From Lentisphaeria bacterium (lineage in GTDB: Bacteria; Verrucomicrobiota; Lentisphaeria; Victivallales; UBA1829), in NCBI GenBank assembly GCA_017503545.1, contig JAFVSW010000335.1:1-64000 (forward strand): DNA of 64,000 nucleotides. The letters are read 5' to 3'. Shown here piece after piece: positions 8,471 through 18,282 of the stretch (position 1 is its first letter; every line of letters begins with the position of its first letter). Under the pieces are notes generated by a model. It saw only the letters and a list, made by a program, of their open reading frames with translations, had not been told where the DNA came from and searched no databases. The position numbers and the translations under genes are program-made.

Positions 8471-10066
8471 TTATTTATTTTTGCATTTCAAAATTCTGCG
8501 GAGATCGCGCCACACCATTTTCGGGCGGCGATATTCATCCAGCAGACCTTTGTTGTTGAAGCCGCGGGGTCTGGAAATCGCCATCACATTGTTGATATAA
8601 GTATTGGCATTGGCAAAATGCCACAATGCCAAGCCCATACAGCGGGGATCCGTCAGGACTTTATCCAATACCAGACAACAGAGGTCAGACTGATATTCTT
8701 CCGACCAGCGGATGCCGGAATGATCGCCGTAAATGGCAGAAGCCCCGATTTCACTGATCATAAACGGTTTCTTGTCGGAAATATTTTCTTTCAGATATTT
8801 GTCGATGGTCGGGATTACATTTTCCAAACCTTCATCCGAATACCAGCCGGGGTAAATATTGATCGCCTGAATGTCGCAAAATTCCATCCCCAAATCTTTT
8901 GCAACACGGTTACAGGCAAAGGTGGCAGGGCGTGTCGGATCCATCCGGTGGCAGATATCCACATACCGTTTGATCACATCCCGGACTTCCGGATGTTCGC
9001 TTGAACATTCGTTGAGGAATCCATGAATGATCAGAGACGGATGATTGATGCTGTTGCGGATGGTGATTTCCAACTGTTCCGCCAAAGTTTCCACGAACAC
9101 GGAATTTTCCAGAAAATCATCCGGCACTTTGCCATTGCCCCATTGGGGTTTGTGACAATTTCCCCATGCCAGCGGTTCTTCCCACACCATCAAACCGAGA
9201 CGGTCGCACATGTCAAACAGAAATTCACGTTGAGGATAATGACTGCCGCGGACAAAGTTATGTCCGGCTTCTTTCAGCATGATCAAGTCTGTTGCAATCA
9301 AAGATTCCGGTGTGGCGGAACCGAATTCGGGGTGACTTTCGTGGCGGTTGACCCCGATCAATTTGATTTTTTCCCCATTGAGCAGCAGATCGGGTCCACT
9401 CCAATCCAGAGTACGGATCCCGAACACAGCATCTTTTCCGTTGATCGTTACCGTATGGAGATTGGGAGTATCCGGACTCCACACTTTAAAATTGGGAACA
9501 TTGCAGCGGAACACCTTTTCCGTCGGCATCGTTTTGTATTCCACGCCATCGAAAGCGATCTGCAAGGTGGCAGCGGCGGTTTCCACATGGATCTCCACTT
9601 CCCCGGTTTCATGAGAAAGGGGGAAAACCTGAATGGAACGGATCTCATCCACTTCCACTTTGGTCAATGTCACATGGTCAAAAATACCGCCGAAGGGATA
9701 AAAGTCATAAAAATCCCGGAACAGGGGATGATCTTCTGAAAAATTATCGGTGCGGATCACGATTTCAACAGTGCCTTTTTCTGCCGGGAATTCCACTTCG
9801 GTGGGAGACCATGCAAACGGAGAATCTTTTTTCATTTCTCCATTGATAAACACAGCGGTCCGCATACCGGACGAAGCGATCCGGAGACGATAAACGCCAT
9901 TTTCGGCGACAGTAATATTCTTTTTGTACCAACCGCAGCCTCTTTTGGAATAATACATTCCGGCGACATCGAAACAACCGGGCACGGACATTGCAGAGTT
10001 GTAGCATGGAACATCATCACGGGCCGCAGTAAACGCGAAATCCCAAACGCCATCAAGATTTGTCAT
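8471..10066 (-). CDS. Glycoside hydrolase family 2 (beta-glucuronidase-like)
   Basis: A 531-residue protein with no signal peptide, so probably cytosolic. It has the GH2 order: jelly-roll sugar-binding domain (~1-135), Ig-like domain (~140-220) and TIM barrel (~225-530). GH2 marks include GVNRHESHPEFG near 238 and NHPSLIIHGFLNE, where Asn352-Glu353 is the acid/base pair. Glu439 in ISEIGA is the expected nucleophile. The length and N-terminus resemble beta-glucuronidases, but beta-galactosidase or related exo-activity cannot be excluded. A GGAG site 7 bp before the ATG supports the start. A divergent AraC-type gene 110 bp away is its likely regulator. Confidence 0.85.
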   Translation of the reverse strand: MTNLDGVWDFAFTAARDDVPCYNSAMSVPGCFDVAGMYYSKRGCGWYKKNITVAENGVYRLRIASSGMRTAVFINGEMKKDSPFAWSPTEVEFPAEKGTVEIVIRTDNFSEDHPLFRDFYDFYPFGGIFDHVTLTKVEVDEIRSIQVFPLSHETGEVEIHVETAAATLQIAFDGVEYKTMPTEKVFRCNVPNFKVWSPDTPNLHTVTINGKDAVFGIRTLDWSGPDLLLNGEKIKLIGVNRHESHPEFGSATPESLIATDLIMLKEAGHNFVRGSHYPQREFLFDMCDRLGLMVWEEPLAWGNCHKPQWGNGKVPDDFLENSVFVETLAEQLEITIRNSINHPSLIIHGFLNECSSEHPEVRDVIKRYVDICHRMDPTRPATFACNRVAKDLGMEFCDIQAINIYPGWYSDEGLENVIPTIDKYLKENISDKKPFMISEIGASAIYGDHSGIRWSEEYQSDLCCLVLDKVLTDPRCMGLALWHFANANTYINNVMAISRPRGFNNKGLLDEYRRPKMVWRDLRRILKCKNK

Positions 10067-10087
10067 AATATTTCTCCTAAAAACGAT

Positions 10088-10116
10088 TTGACATTATTTA
10101 AAATATAGTGTAAATT
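10088..10116 (+). promoter_or_regulatory. Probable promoter of the AraC-type gene
   Basis: TTGACA (10088-10093) and TAAATT (10111-10116) are separated by 17 bp on the plus strand, about 60 bp before the AraC-type start codon. Confidence 0.55.
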
Positions 10117-10145
10117 ACGCCATAGTCAAACGTAAAGAATGATAA

Positions 10146-10176
10146 TTTTGTAACAAAAAATAAGGTTTTTGTAACA
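10146..10176 (+). promoter_or_regulatory. Direct-repeat operator TTTTGTAACA x2, 21-bp spacing
   Basis: TTTTGTAACA occurs at 10146-10155 and 10167-10176, in direct orientation and exactly 21 bp apart (two helical turns). This is the layout used by AraC-family proteins, which bind direct half-sites on one DNA face. It abuts the ATG at 10177 and lies downstream of the gene's promoter, which suggests repression of its own gene and possibly control of the divergent GH2 gene. Confidence 0.6.
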
Positions 10177-10983
10177 ATGAATATTTTTAAGCAGCTGACA
10201 ACCGCAACGGGCGTTCACAAAACCGGAATATTCATTCGTTCGATCGGACATTATTTCATCAAAGATCCGGAGCCGGATAAATATGCAGACTTTGCGGAAA
10301 TATTCTGGTGTCGTTCCGGCAGTGCGGTATTTTACGATCATGAAGGAAACGTCCACACGCTGAAAAAAGATATGGTCTGGTATTATCCGCCGGGTTCCCG
10401 GCATAAGATCCGCCCGGATAAAAACGGGATCAATTACCGTTGGCTGACCATTGAAGGTGAAGATGCCGAACTTCTGTTCAAAACGCTCCAGATCACTCCC
10501 GGTTTAAATCCTGCAGGCAAATGCCCGGATGAATTATTTGCATCGGTGGAATTGCATCTGCACGATCCGGATATGCACCATCAAATGCGTGCGCTAGCCA
10601 GCGGTTTTGAGATTCTGACAAAAATCGTAACACCGGAACATCATATTCCGAAAATCGCGGAACAGGCAAAAGAAATCATCCAGACCAATTACAGTCAGTC
10701 GGATCTGAATGTGGAAATGCTTGCGGAACAATTGCATATCCACCGGGTCAGTCTCAGCCGTATATTTACCAATGCACTGGGGATCTCGCCGGTAAAATAT
10801 CTATCCCAAACGCGCATGCATGCGGCAATGGAACTGCTTTCCTCCACGGAATTGACAATCAAAGAAATTGCGCTCCAATGCGGCTTTACCTCAGATGGAT
10901 ATTTTGTCAAAATGTTCCGGGAACAAATGAAACAGACGCCCCGGGAATTCCGTCTTCTGTACGGGAAAAAAGATCTTGTCTGA
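10177..10983 (+). CDS. AraC-family transcriptional regulator
   Basis: A 268-residue regulator. Residues ~1-140 form a cupin-like sugar-sensing N-terminus, including the stretch YYPPGSRHKIRPD seen in AraC-type sensor domains. Residues ~165-265 carry two helix-turn-helix motifs; LNVEMLAEQLHIHRVSLSRI is the first, and the second ends with the conserved GFTSDGYFVKMFREQ followed by TPREFR. It is divergent from the GH2 glycosidase, so control of that gene by its product sugar is likely. A pair of direct repeats just upstream of its ATG suggests autoregulation. Confidence 0.9.
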   Translation: MNIFKQLTTATGVHKTGIFIRSIGHYFIKDPEPDKYADFAEIFWCRSGSAVFYDHEGNVHTLKKDMVWYYPPGSRHKIRPDKNGINYRWLTIEGEDAELLFKTLQITPGLNPAGKCPDELFASVELHLHDPDMHHQMRALASGFEILTKIVTPEHHIPKIAEQAKEIIQTNYSQSDLNVEMLAEQLHIHRVSLSRIFTNALGISPVKYLSQTRMHAAMELLSSTELTIKEIALQCGFTSDGYFVKMFREQMKQTPREFRLLYGKKDLV

Positions 10984-11310
10984 CACGGCAAAAAATTTTT
11001 GAAAAAAAATTGAAATTTTTATTTGCATTTTTCAGGAGTGCGATTATACTACACCATATCAGGGGTATCTCTTATAACGGCACATATATTCATCCCGGGT
11101 CATCCCGGTTTTGATGTATCTGAGAATTCCAATCATCCACAGATAAAAATATGAGGGCACCGCCGCAATAACAGCAAAACTGTTTTACGGTGAAGAGCTT
11201 GATCAAACAACGATTTAACATTCTCTTAGAATATCAAGGGAGTTTTGTCGTCGCTTGATCACACAACCCGGCACAAAAAAAATCAAAAAATAACGAAAGG
11301 ACAAAAAACG
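10984..11310. other. Intergenic region upstream of alpha-2-macroglobulin gene
   Basis: This is 327 bp without a supported gene. It holds a promoter-like pair near 11023-11050, a short direct repeat CATCCCGG (near 11092-11107), and a ~260-bp leader before the ATG at 11311. A frame beginning with TTG at 11245 would extend the downstream protein, but that extension lacks a ribosome site and would bury the signal peptide. I see no recognisable RNA or riboswitch. Confidence 0.6.
11023..11050 (+). promoter_or_regulatory. Probable promoter of the A2M-PBP1C operon
   Basis: TTGCAT (11023-11028) and TATACT (11045-11050) are separated by 16 bp. This leaves a leader of about 255 nt before the start codon. 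Confidence 0.5.
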
Positions 11311-14300
11311 ATGATGACAGGGAAAATGTTTCCTCTGCTTGTGCTGGCATCCTTCATTCCGGCACAGGCTCTCCATGCCGTTGTTCAACCGGCAAATGCA
11401 CCGACAACCGCTACCGTCAAATCAAAAACGGGCACCGGAAACAAAACGATTGTCTGTTCCGGGATAAAAGAAATCAATGAAGGCTTGCAATTGACATTCC
11501 GTGATCTGACCGGAGAGAGAGTGATATTTCATGCAGATAATACTACGCAGGCAAACGTTGAAGTCATTCCGGCACTTGCAAAGGGTTTGAAATGTTCCTT
11601 TCAAAACGATAACATTTATCTGGAAGGCGAATTCCAGCCGCTCACCCGGTATACGATCCGTATTTCCGGCACACTCCGTTCCGTTTCCGGCAATACCCTG
11701 AAACAGAATCTTGAAGTGCAGCATAAAACAAGTGAATTGCCCCCCTATTTGCGTTTTCTTACAAACGGAGTGTATTTCTCACCCGGGGCAAAAAATTTCA
11801 GTATTCCCTATTCACTCCGTACAGTAAAAAAATATCAGTTGAAAATTTCCCGTTTGTATGACAGCAATCTGAATGAATCGGTTCTGAATTCTGACAGCAA
11901 CATTCTCAACCTCGGAGAACCGGTCGTTGATACCACGATCACCACCCCGAAATCCGCCATGCAGCAAACAATGTATTACGGCAATCTGGATTTGAGCCAA
12001 TACATCAAAAACAGAAAGAAAGGCATTTACGCCGTCTCTATCTCTGACCCGGAACGTTTTACAGATGACTGGCAATACAGCAATCGGGAAGACAAACGGC
12101 TCGTCATTGTAACCGATCTGGGCGTTTCCGCTGCGGTGGATTCCGCAAAAGGATACGCCATGATCGCAGTACAATCTCTTTCCGATGGCAAAGCAGTCAA
12201 AGGCGCAACCGTTCACGCAATCTCCAATAAACGACAGGTGATTGCCCGTGGCGTGACCGGGAAAGATGGTATTCTGAATCTGGAATTCTCCAAAAAGTTC
12301 AAGGAACAGAATCACGAATATTTTTCCCATTTCATCATTGAAAAAGGCGATGATAAAACCGTATTCCATCCGGACGCCGGTATGAACCTGCCTCTGGCAC
12401 AGAACTTTATCCGTTCTCTTGCGGATGAACCAAACGCATTCGTTTACGGGGAACGGAATCTGTTCCGTCCGGGTGAAACAGTCCGCGTTTCCTCCTTCAT
12501 CCGCCAGATGAATAAAGGAAAGAGTGCTGTTCTTGCCAACGCTCCGCTTAAATTTTTCCTTTACAGCATTGATTCGCAGACCATTCTTGATACACGTATG
12601 GTCCGTACTGACAAGTATGGATATACCTCTATGGAATTCAAATTGCCGCCCCATGCCGCATTGGGATCTTATCGTGTGTATTGCGGGTTGACAGATAAAG
12701 ATGATTACGGTTCTTTCCATTTCAAAATCTCCAATTTCATGCCGGACCGGATCAAAGTCAGTTTGAAACCGGAGAATGACTTTATAACCGGGAACAAAAG
12801 TCTGACTTTTACGCACAATGTCAATTACTATTTCGGCCCGGCAGCAGAAAACGTAACATACCGTTTTTCTGTACAGGATCAGGGCCCGTTCATGCCGGAC
12901 CATTTCAAAGGCTGGACAGTCGGCGATAAAGCAACGGCGGGCAACCGGACAAAACCATTCAATGCCAGCGGCAGTAAACTGGCAAAAAAATCACACCTGA
13001 TCTGGCCCGGTTACAAAACCAAAGAACCGGTAAGCACTCCGGTACAAATGATTGCAAGTCTCCGGGTAAACGAACCAGGAGGACGCAGTGTGACCGGATA
13101 TGCACCGTTTGTGTATTATCCGACTTATCAATTTATCGGTATCCGCAAGGTTACCGCCGTCAAAAATACCGATGCTGCCTTTGATTTGAAACTGCTCCCC
13201 GCATTGGCGGCAAAAGAAACCGATTCCACGGCAGATGTCACCTGGACTTTATACAAACAGGAATGGGAATATATCAGCCGGAAATCCGGGGACCGGTACA
13301 TCCGGGAATGGGAACTGGTCAAAACCCCCATTCACAAATACAAAAAAGAATTGCTTACCGCAGTCACCGACAAAGAAAAACAACTCGTCCTTTCCAATCT
13401 GCCGGAAGGATATTATCTGCTCTCTGTCCGTGGGAAAAATATGCGTACTGAGATTTCGTTCTGGCATGAACAGGGTACTGCCGGTGAACGCAGCCGCGAT
13501 CCGAATAAACTCGTGGTAAAAACCGATAAAGAGACTTATCAGCCGGGCGATACCATCAAGATCAAATTGTCCGGAAAAGCGGGAGACAGTGCCTTGATTG
13601 CTTATGGGGAATCGACGATCGAAGGTGCCTTCCGTTATGACTTCAAAAAGAATGGCGAAACAGAACTCCGGATTCCCATCCGCCGTGATTTGGAATCAGA
13701 AAGTTGGTATGGTATTCTGACACTCGTCAATGGCAAAAACAATGATGTCAAACGTACCCATGCATTTCTGAAGTTCAAAGTGGATCAGAAAACACGCCGT
13801 TTGACTCCCGAACTCAAATGTCTGAATAAAGTCAAGCCCGGTGAAAAAATCACGGTGGATATTGCCCTTACCGATGGCAAAGGGAAACCTTCTGCCGGTC
13901 TGGTCCACGTTTTTGCGGTGGATGAAGGTGTATTGGCAATTACCGGATACAAAGCACCGGATATTTTCAATGCTTTTTATGGTCCGGTATGGTTCCAGCC
14001 GAAGATGTATGACAATTACGGCAATTTCTTCCCGGATCTGCGGCTTCTGCCTGACGGCTCCATCGGGGGCGGTGTCATGAAAAAAGCATCTGCGACCTCA
14101 AAATTCCGGGACATGACTCATCAATTGAAAGAAATCGCCGTCGCCTTTGCCCCGGCAGTCAAAGTCGGCAAAAACGGCAAAGGGAAAGTGGAACTTGCTC
14201 TGCCCGATCATACCGGAGCCATGCGCATCATGGCAGTGGCTGCATCGGAAAATGCTGCCGGGTCTGCAGAAAAACAAATCACCATGCGGAATGCAATCAG

Positions 14301-16110
14301 TCTGACACTTTCCGCACCGAATGTGGTCAACCCCGGCGATACTTTTGATGTAGCATGTTCGGTATTCAATCATGATCTGCCGGATTCCGCTTACAGTATC
14401 AAGGTGGAACCGTCCAATGTTTACACCATTGTAACACCGGCGAAAAACGGCACACTTGCGAAAGGAAAAAGCGGAAACTTCTCCATCCGGTGCAAAGCGG
14501 CAACCGCACCCGGCAAAGGCAATATCACCGTCACCCTTTCCATGAATGGCGTTGTTCAGAAAGAAACGATTCCGCTGAATATACGGATTCCGACTGCATT
14601 GGAACGCCGGAGCAATATCACCGTTCTGGAAAGCGGCAAGTCCAAAACTTATACCATCAAAGCAAATGAATTTTACCGTGGCAAACACACATTGACCATT
14701 TCCGCCTCCCCGGCAGTTTCCCTGCCGCTGGCATTGAATTATCTCAATGAATATCCCTACGGCTGCCTGGAACAGACCGTTTCCAGCGCATTCCCGTTCC
14801 TGGCAATGGAAAATCTGGAAAAGAGCGGATTCCTGACTCCCGCAGCCGCGGCATCCGGCAAAGACCGGCTTGCTTTGGGTATCGGTAATATCCTTTCCAT
14901 GCAGAAAGCAAACGGCGGGTTCTCCACTTGGCCGGGAGGCAGGGATGTCTGGTCGGACGGCTCTGTTTATGCGGCACATTTTCTGTTGGAAGCCTATAAT
15001 CGGAAAATGCCGGGCGTAACGGCAAAAACCGTTCAGAATGTTTTGAACTGGGTGGAAAATCAAATTTCCTCCAACAATGCAAGCAATAACCGTCTGTTCT
15101 GTGCTTATGCCGGATACGTTCTTGCACTGGGCAACCGGAATTCCGGAGTTCAAATGATGCGGAATATCCTGACATCCGAAAAACAGGATTTTGCCGCCAT
15201 GATCGCCGCCTTTGCATTGATCCGCGGCGGATATGCCGCAGAAGGCGCATCTGTCCTTTCGGATTTGATGCAGGCAGAAGTATGGCGCAAACCGGAAATG
15301 CTTTGCGGATGTGTCAATGAGGCTGCCGGATTGGGGATGACGTTGTACCTGCTCCTGGAAAATATGCCCCGCCATCCGGAAGCCGTCAAAATTGCAACTC
15401 TGCTTGCGGGAAAAATCCGTCCGGATTACAATGCCTGGGGCGGCACACAAGCCAATGCCTGGGCTGCCCTCGGTCTCGCCGCCTTCGCTGCAGATTTTCC
15501 GTCAAACGGCAACAATACAGTCGTGATCCGGCAGAATGGCAAACAGCAAGAGTACACGGTAAAAACAACTCTTGATATTGCCATGACTCCCGGCAAAACA
15601 GTAACCGTAATCAACAGTGGCAAATCGGTATTTACCGTCCGCCAGACTTCAGAAGGTCACCCGGTCAAAGCAGAAAGCCGGAAGGGTGCCATCCAACTGT
15701 ACCGGATGTATCTGAATGAGAATGGGTTCCCCGTCACCAGTGTCAAACATGGTGAAATCGTCATGGTCCGGATCTATCTGAAATCCGCCAAAGACATCGA
15801 AGATCTGGTGATTTGCGACCTGCTCCCCGCCGGATTGGAAATCGAAGATGAACACCTGCTGAACCGTTCCAGTGCCAAAAACATCAAGAAGAACGGACTG
15901 TATTCCAAATATATGGAAAAAGGTGTTGACCGCTTCCTCTTCTTCGGCGATTACTGCGGCAGCGACCGGAAAGAACCGGCGTATCTGGAATACCGCACCC
16001 GTGCTGTATCCAGAGGGGTCTATACGCTCTCCGGATGCTCCGCACAAGCCATGTACGATCCCGATGTTACCGGTTCCATTGCAGATAACAGAACGTTCAC
16101 TGTGGAATAA
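11311..16110 (+). CDS. Bacterial alpha-2-macroglobulin (thioester type)
   Basis: A ~1599-residue periplasmic protease-trapping protein. I chose ATG 11311 because GAAAGGA precedes it and a Sec signal peptide follows at once (cleavage after ALHA). The MG domains of bacterial A2M follow, then the bait region, then the thioester site YPYGCLEQ with Cys at about residue 1152, and an alpha-alpha TED domain. In the family, bait cleavage exposes a Cys-Gln thioester that covalently traps the attacking protease. The gene directly precedes pbpC (stop TAA abuts the next ATG), the classic A2M-PBP1C pairing thought to protect and repair the cell wall after a breach. Enterobacterial A2M is a lipoprotein; I see no lipobox Cys here, so this one may be soluble. 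Confidence 0.92.
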   Translation: MMTGKMFPLLVLASFIPAQALHAVVQPANAPTTATVKSKTGTGNKTIVCSGIKEINEGLQLTFRDLTGERVIFHADNTTQANVEVIPALAKGLKCSFQNDNIYLEGEFQPLTRYTIRISGTLRSVSGNTLKQNLEVQHKTSELPPYLRFLTNGVYFSPGAKNFSIPYSLRTVKKYQLKISRLYDSNLNESVLNSDSNILNLGEPVVDTTITTPKSAMQQTMYYGNLDLSQYIKNRKKGIYAVSISDPERFTDDWQYSNREDKRLVIVTDLGVSAAVDSAKGYAMIAVQSLSDGKAVKGATVHAISNKRQVIARGVTGKDGILNLEFSKKFKEQNHEYFSHFIIEKGDDKTVFHPDAGMNLPLAQNFIRSLADEPNAFVYGERNLFRPGETVRVSSFIRQMNKGKSAVLANAPLKFFLYSIDSQTILDTRMVRTDKYGYTSMEFKLPPHAALGSYRVYCGLTDKDDYGSFHFKISNFMPDRIKVSLKPENDFITGNKSLTFTHNVNYYFGPAAENVTYRFSVQDQGPFMPDHFKGWTVGDKATAGNRTKPFNASGSKLAKKSHLIWPGYKTKEPVSTPVQMIASLRVNEPGGRSVTGYAPFVYYPTYQFIGIRKVTAVKNTDAAFDLKLLPALAAKETDSTADVTWTLYKQEWEYISRKSGDRYIREWELVKTPIHKYKKELLTAVTDKEKQLVLSNLPEGYYLLSVRGKNMRTEISFWHEQGTAGERSRDPNKLVVKTDKETYQPGDTIKIKLSGKAGDSALIAYGESTIEGAFRYDFKKNGETELRIPIRRDLESESWYGILTLVNGKNNDVKRTHAFLKFKVDQKTRRLTPELKCLNKVKPGEKITVDIALTDGKGKPSAGLVHVFAVDEGVLAITGYKAPDIFNAFYGPVWFQPKMYDNYGNFFPDLRLLPDGSIGGGVMKKASATSKFRDMTHQLKEIAVAFAPAVKVGKNGKGKVELALPDHTGAMRIMAVAASENAAGSAEKQITMRNAISLTLSAPNVVNPGDTFDVACSVFNHDLPDSAYSIKVEPSNVYTIVTPAKNGTLAKGKSGNFSIRCKAATAPGKGNITVTLSMNGVVQKETIPLNIRIPTALERRSNITVLESGKSKTYTIKANEFYRGKHTLTISASPAVSLPLALNYLNEYPYGCLEQTVSSAFPFLAMENLEKSGFLTPAAAASGKDRLALGIGNILSMQKANGGFSTWPGGRDVWSDGSVYAAHFLLEAYNRKMPGVTAKTVQNVLNWVENQISSNNASNNRLFCAYAGYVLALGNRNSGVQMMRNILTSEKQDFAAMIAAFALIRGGYAAEGASVLSDLMQAEVWRKPEMLCGCVNEAAGLGMTLYLLLENMPRHPEAVKIATLLAGKIRPDYNAWGGTQANAWAALGLAAFAADFPSNGNNTVVIRQNGKQQEYTVKTTLDIAMTPGKTVTVINSGKSVFTVRQTSEGHPVKAESRKGAIQLYRMYLNENGFPVTSVKHGEIVMVRIYLKSAKDIEDLVICDLLPAGLEIEDEHLLNRSSAKNIKKNGLYSKYMEKGVDRFLFFGDYCGSDRKEPAYLEYRTRAVSRGVYTLSGCSAQAMYDPDVTGSIADNRTFTVE

Positions 16111-18282
16111 ATGAAACTTTCTGCAAGACGATTCTTGATTCTGACTGTGGCGGCAGGTATCATCATACTTGCCGCCGCTGCTGGAACACTCTGGTATTTT
16201 GCCCCGCAATGGCTCGCGGATCCGACAGGACATCTGACGAAGCAGACACCTCTCCGGGTCTATTATGACCGGTATGGGAAAGAAGCATATCTGGAACGGA
16301 CTTATGATGTACAATGGCGTTTTCATACGCCGTTATCCGCTGTTCCGCCTCATGTGATACAAGTGATCCTTGCCGCGGAAGACCGTAATTTTTACGAACA
16401 TTCCGGCGTGGATTATGCCTCGATCTTCCGTGCCATGATCCAAAATCTGAAGCATTTCCGGATCGTTTCCGGTGCTTCCACTGTCACGATGCAATTGGCA
16501 GGAATGACATTCCCCAAAAGAGAACGTTCTTTGAAACGGAAGATTCATCAGGCTCTCATCGCCAGAAAACTGGAACAGATATGGACCAAAGACAGAATAT
16601 TGGAAGAATATCTCAACCGGATTCCGTTCGGCGGTAAAATTTACGGTATCGAAGCCGCAGCCAGATATTATTTCGGAATCACAGCAGAAAAACTCACCAT
16701 CGCAGAAACCGCTCTCCTTTGCGGTCTGCCGCAACGCCCGAACGCATACCGTCCGGACAGACATTATGATCTGGCACGGGATCGGCAGAAACGGGTGTTG
16801 ATCATGTTGGCAAGACAGGGAATCATTCGGGAAAATCAGGTGAACTCCATGTTTGCAGAACGCCCCCGTCTCCGGGATTTCCGATACAAATCGGATATGG
16901 AACGGCTCGGTCAATGCGGCGAAGCCATATTTTATTTCCGGCAAGCCGCAAGACAGGGGAAATATCAATATAACATCCATACCGCATGGGATCCGGATAT
17001 TTCCGCCGCCCTCCATCAAATCTTGAAAAATGCCACCGGAAAAACCGGGGGACCGCCCCATGGTGCCGGTGTCATTATCAATAATCGAACCGGAGAAGTC
17101 ATTGCCATGGCAGGCACGGTCGATTTTCATTCCCCATCCGGCGGTCAGGTCAACGCCGCCATGTCATTCCGCACAGCGGGGAGCGTATTGAAACCATTTC
17201 TGTATCAGGAAGCCATCAATGCCGGTTTGATCTGCAGCGATACCATTCTGCAAGATACGCCGATCCGATTCCGGGATTATACGCCGGAAAATGCCGATGG
17301 AGAATTCCGGGGTACCGTCAATGTCCGGGATGCTTTGACCCGATCCCTGAATACGCCGGCGGTCCGTCTCACCGCACAACTCACGCCGTACCGGGTCGCC
17401 GCCGCATTCGCAAAACATGGTTTGATGCAAAAAAATCTTACCCGACAACAAGCAAAAAAAGCCGGACTTTCCCTGACACTCGGCACTGCCGGACATACGC
17501 TGTATTCCATCACAAAAGCCTATACCGTTTTTACCGGACCGCAATGCAGAGGATCGTTCCTGAAAGTTGATATGCACGCAAATGCGCCGGAACGATTTCC
17601 CACCCCTGCCGATGCCATGATCGCACAGATCCTTTCCACTCTGCCACTGCCCGGCGCACCCTGCCTGACTGCGGGGTGGAAAACCGGAACCTCCTCCGGA
17701 TGCCGGGATGCCTGGTGTGCCGCATTTACGCCTGAATATACCATCGGGGTATGGATGGGCAATAAAAACGGATCCTGTATTTACGGAATGACAGGCAGCG
17801 ATCATGCCGCTCCGGTTGCCGGTGCCATCCTGCAGGAATTATACAAACACGGCGGTGCCCCTGCCCCCATGCCTCATACCGGAGATCAACGCTGTTTTGA
17901 ATTCTCAACGCTTTGCTCTGTGACCGGGTTGACAGCATCCGCGTTATGCAGCAAACGGTACAGCGGTGTTGTTGCAAAAGGAATACCATTACGCAGATGC
18001 CGTTCCTGTTCCGGTGCGCAAAGGAAAGAATATATCCGGATCCTTTCCCCGAAAGCCGGAGAATATATTGCCGATGCCGACAATGTTGTAAAATTGCGTA
18101 TTCAAACAGAAACACCCAATACCGTCTGGTTCTGTAACGGGGAATACTGGGGCGAATGTGAAGACGGAGAACGAAAGACTTTGACACCGGGCAAATATAC
18201 CATTACTGCCATGTCCGCTACGGATGAAAAATTATCTCCCGGCAGAGTGGAAATTCTGGTCAAAGCACAGAATGTTAAATAA
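16111..18282 (+). CDS. pbpC: Penicillin-binding protein 1C (glycosyltransferase/transpeptidase)
   Basis: A 723-residue bifunctional peptidoglycan synthase. One N-terminal TM helix (~8-28) is followed by the GT51 glycosyltransferase with catalytic Glu90 in AAEDRNFYEHSGVD and the GASTVTMQLAG motif. The transpeptidase domain has the SxxK motif in AGSVLKPF and KTGTS in GWKTGTSSG. The C-terminal ~90 residues correspond to the small PBP1C C-terminal domain. It begins immediately after the A2M stop codon with no gap, so translation is coupled. Its end overlaps the convergent lipoate ligase gene by 8 bp, with no terminator between them. Confidence 0.92.
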   Translation: MKLSARRFLILTVAAGIIILAAAAGTLWYFAPQWLADPTGHLTKQTPLRVYYDRYGKEAYLERTYDVQWRFHTPLSAVPPHVIQVILAAEDRNFYEHSGVDYASIFRAMIQNLKHFRIVSGASTVTMQLAGMTFPKRERSLKRKIHQALIARKLEQIWTKDRILEEYLNRIPFGGKIYGIEAAARYYFGITAEKLTIAETALLCGLPQRPNAYRPDRHYDLARDRQKRVLIMLARQGIIRENQVNSMFAERPRLRDFRYKSDMERLGQCGEAIFYFRQAARQGKYQYNIHTAWDPDISAALHQILKNATGKTGGPPHGAGVIINNRTGEVIAMAGTVDFHSPSGGQVNAAMSFRTAGSVLKPFLYQEAINAGLICSDTILQDTPIRFRDYTPENADGEFRGTVNVRDALTRSLNTPAVRLTAQLTPYRVAAAFAKHGLMQKNLTRQQAKKAGLSLTLGTAGHTLYSITKAYTVFTGPQCRGSFLKVDMHANAPERFPTPADAMIAQILSTLPLPGAPCLTAGWKTGTSSGCRDAWCAAFTPEYTIGVWMGNKNGSCIYGMTGSDHAAPVAGAILQELYKHGGAPAPMPHTGDQRCFEFSTLCSVTGLTASALCSKRYSGVVAKGIPLRRCRSCSGAQRKEYIRILSPKAGEYIADADNVVKLRIQTETPNTVWFCNGEYWGECEDGERKTLTPGKYTITAMSATDEKLSPGRVEILVKAQNVK

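Noticed and set aside
11245-11310. TTG-initiated N-terminal extension of the A2M protein
   Set aside because: No ribosome site, and it would place ~22 polar residues before the signal peptide.
14098-15450. 450-codon minus-strand frame opposite the A2M gene
   Set aside because: Antisense shadow. The A2M reading frame carries the thioester motif and runs without interruption.
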